Origin: CAYUNW01 sp964446235
Lineage (GTDB): Bacteria; Patescibacteriota; Microgenomatia; 2-02-FULL-39-11
Length of the DNA stretch: 5,565 nt
NCBI GenBank assembly: GCA_964446235.1
Contig: CAYUNW010000025.1
Location: 1 to 5,565 of the forward strand
Direction of reading: 5' to 3'
In this document: positions 4,927 to 5,565 of the stretch, one piece after another
How the letters are laid out: the number at the start of each line of letters is the position of its first letter
How positions within the stretch are numbered: position 1 is the first letter of the stretch
Position numbers and translations under genes: made by a program
The notes under the pieces: generated by a model
Told to the model about the DNA's origin: nothing
Database searches by the model: none
What the model saw: only the letters and a program-made list of their open reading frames with translations

Positions 4927-5480
4927 TCAGTTTTTATTATAACCTTCTTTGCAAGCTCCATAGCAGCCTCCTTAGTCTTAGCTACAGCAAACCAGCCTTT
5001 ATTGATGCAAAAAACAGCCCCCTTTATACCAGACACGTTTTCCAACTCTTCTTCTCTCAAACCCCACCACCTTTCGGGGAAAAAAGCCCTGTTCGTTTGG
5101 TAGTCTTCCAAATCATCCATCGCCGTTCGCACACTCCAAGTATTATCGTCATCGGGATAAATGACTACTTTAACGTTTCTTTCAAAAATTACGGCTTCCT
5201 GCCATTCAAGCTGTTTCGGCAGGACTAGCACCTGTGGTCTATTCTGTTTCTCAATTTCTGCTCTTGTTTTAACTAAACCGAGCTCTAATGCTGCTTTAGA
5301 AATAATTTCTCGTTCTAAAACTCTTTTTGCAATACTTAGCACTTCGTTGAAACTATTTTTCACGATAAGCGGATCTTCAAGCCAAGTTGGAACAAATGCT
5401 TTTATGGCATCCCCTATGCTATAACAACAACGAGAATCTTTTGGAGAAATTAGGCCGTTATCCCTCGCATCAATTTTCAT
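4923..5480 (-). CDS. N-terminally truncated MYG1-family (UPF0160) protein
   Basis: This 185-residue product matches the C-terminal part of MYG1-family proteins, which are DHH-like metal-dependent hydrolases/exonucleases. Recognised segments: IDARDNG at 3-9 (the DAxDNG motif of the family), LEWQEAV at 91-97, VVIYPDDDNTWSVR at 105-118, and the block FPERWWGLREEELENVSGIK (134-153) continuing to WFAVAKTKEAA. Complete bacterial homologues are roughly 300 residues and begin with the metal-binding HNGxFHxDD and DHH-type motifs, absent here. Similarity seems to continue upstream of the ATG: the same frame reads VSDRIERDLV directly before it, like the family's approach to DAxDNG, and stays open to a TAA at 5559-5561 but offers no ATG, GTG or TTG. 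All three minus frames are closed near the window edge. The gene is therefore probably a decapitated remnant; the fragment retains the C-terminal domain but cannot have the normal active site. AAAGGGA about eight bases before the ATG is a weak ribosome binding site. It is followed by gatB after 31 bases. Confidence 0.8.
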   Translation of the reverse strand: MKIDARDNGLISPKDSRCCYSIGDAIKAFVPTWLEDPLIVKNSFNEVLSIAKRVLEREIISKAALELGLVKTRAEIEKQNRPQVLVLPKQLEWQEAVIFERNVKVVIYPDDDNTWSVRTAMDDLEDYQTNRAFFPERWWGLREEELENVSGIKGAVFCINKGWFAVAKTKEAAMELAKKVIIKTD

Positions 5481-5548
5481 GACGAGGTCCCTTTCTATCC
5501 TATCTGATACATTGGCCCGGACCCTAAATTTTTGACACCGATTCTGTA

Positions 5549-5565
5549 TAATTAATCGTTAATTA
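5549..5565. repeat. Inverted repeat TAATTAA-TCG-TTAATTA at the window edge
   Basis: Two exact 7-base arms surround a 3-base centre, overlapping a plus-strand TATAAT (5547-5552). It lies where the upstream part of the MYG1 gene should continue, so it may mark a boundary or a divergent promoter with an operator. All-A/T arms make chance plausible. Confidence 0.35.

Noticed and set aside
5161..5424. Plus-strand open frame of 87 codons
   Set aside because: Antisense shadow of the MYG1-family gene, with Ser/Thr/Phe-rich noise composition.
5532..5552. TTGACA (5532-5537) with TATAAT (5547-5552) as a complete plus-strand promoter
   Set aside because: The spacer is only nine bases, too short for a sigma-70-type promoter. 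TATAAT alone is kept as a weak signal.

Overview
The window looks like part of a Patescibacteria (Candidate Phyla Radiation, probably Parcubacteria-like) chromosome. The reasons are an AT-rich, compact layout; a surface protein starting with the 'GYTSDYVGQL...VGRNWYV' domain that I know mainly from this group, with a matching stalk of LQ-F/SSST/FG-TATSSFSSAGILTLAG modules; a small MerR-like regulator with the RHP-NNYRVYKLEDIE signature; a CPR-style IS200-like transposase relative; and a MYG1-family protein. This assignment rests on remembered family features, not on a search.

Layout: 1-1591 (minus) is the N-terminal 530 residues of a large membrane-anchored surface protein that runs off the left edge. 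1592-1976 is a very AT-rich divergent intergenic region. It holds a perfect 18-bp palindrome abutting an extended -10 element for the surface gene, and a short inverted repeat plus a tandem 10-bp repeat on the regulator side. 1977-2252 (plus) encodes a 91-residue MerR-like DNA-binding protein. 2253-2855 has no convincing gene but contains a 134-bp segment bounded by a 15-bp inverted repeat with further symmetric repeats inside, then two small hairpins sharing AGCGTCT. 2856-3488 (plus) is a REP-associated/IS200-like transposase relative (RAYT) that keeps the fold and the tyrosine helix but has lost both histidines of the HUH metal site. It converges on gatB (3491-4891, minus) with two bases between stop codons; an AT-rich hairpin over both gene ends could terminate transcription in both directions. 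4923-5480 (minus) is the C-terminal part of a MYG1-family protein lacking its N-terminal catalytic half.

Working together: gatB is the only clear housekeeping gene. It supplies a subunit of the tRNA-dependent amidotransferase that makes Gln-tRNA(Gln)/Asn-tRNA(Asn). The left half looks like an accessory, surface-variation locus: a cell-envelope protein and a small DNA-binding protein transcribed divergently from a shared control region, beside a transposase derivative that seems catalytically altered. Four genes share one arrangement: a -10 hexamer ends only 6-8 bases before the start codon with no usable Shine-Dalgarno sequence, so their mRNAs are predicted to be leaderless. No tRNA, rRNA or CRISPR array was seen.
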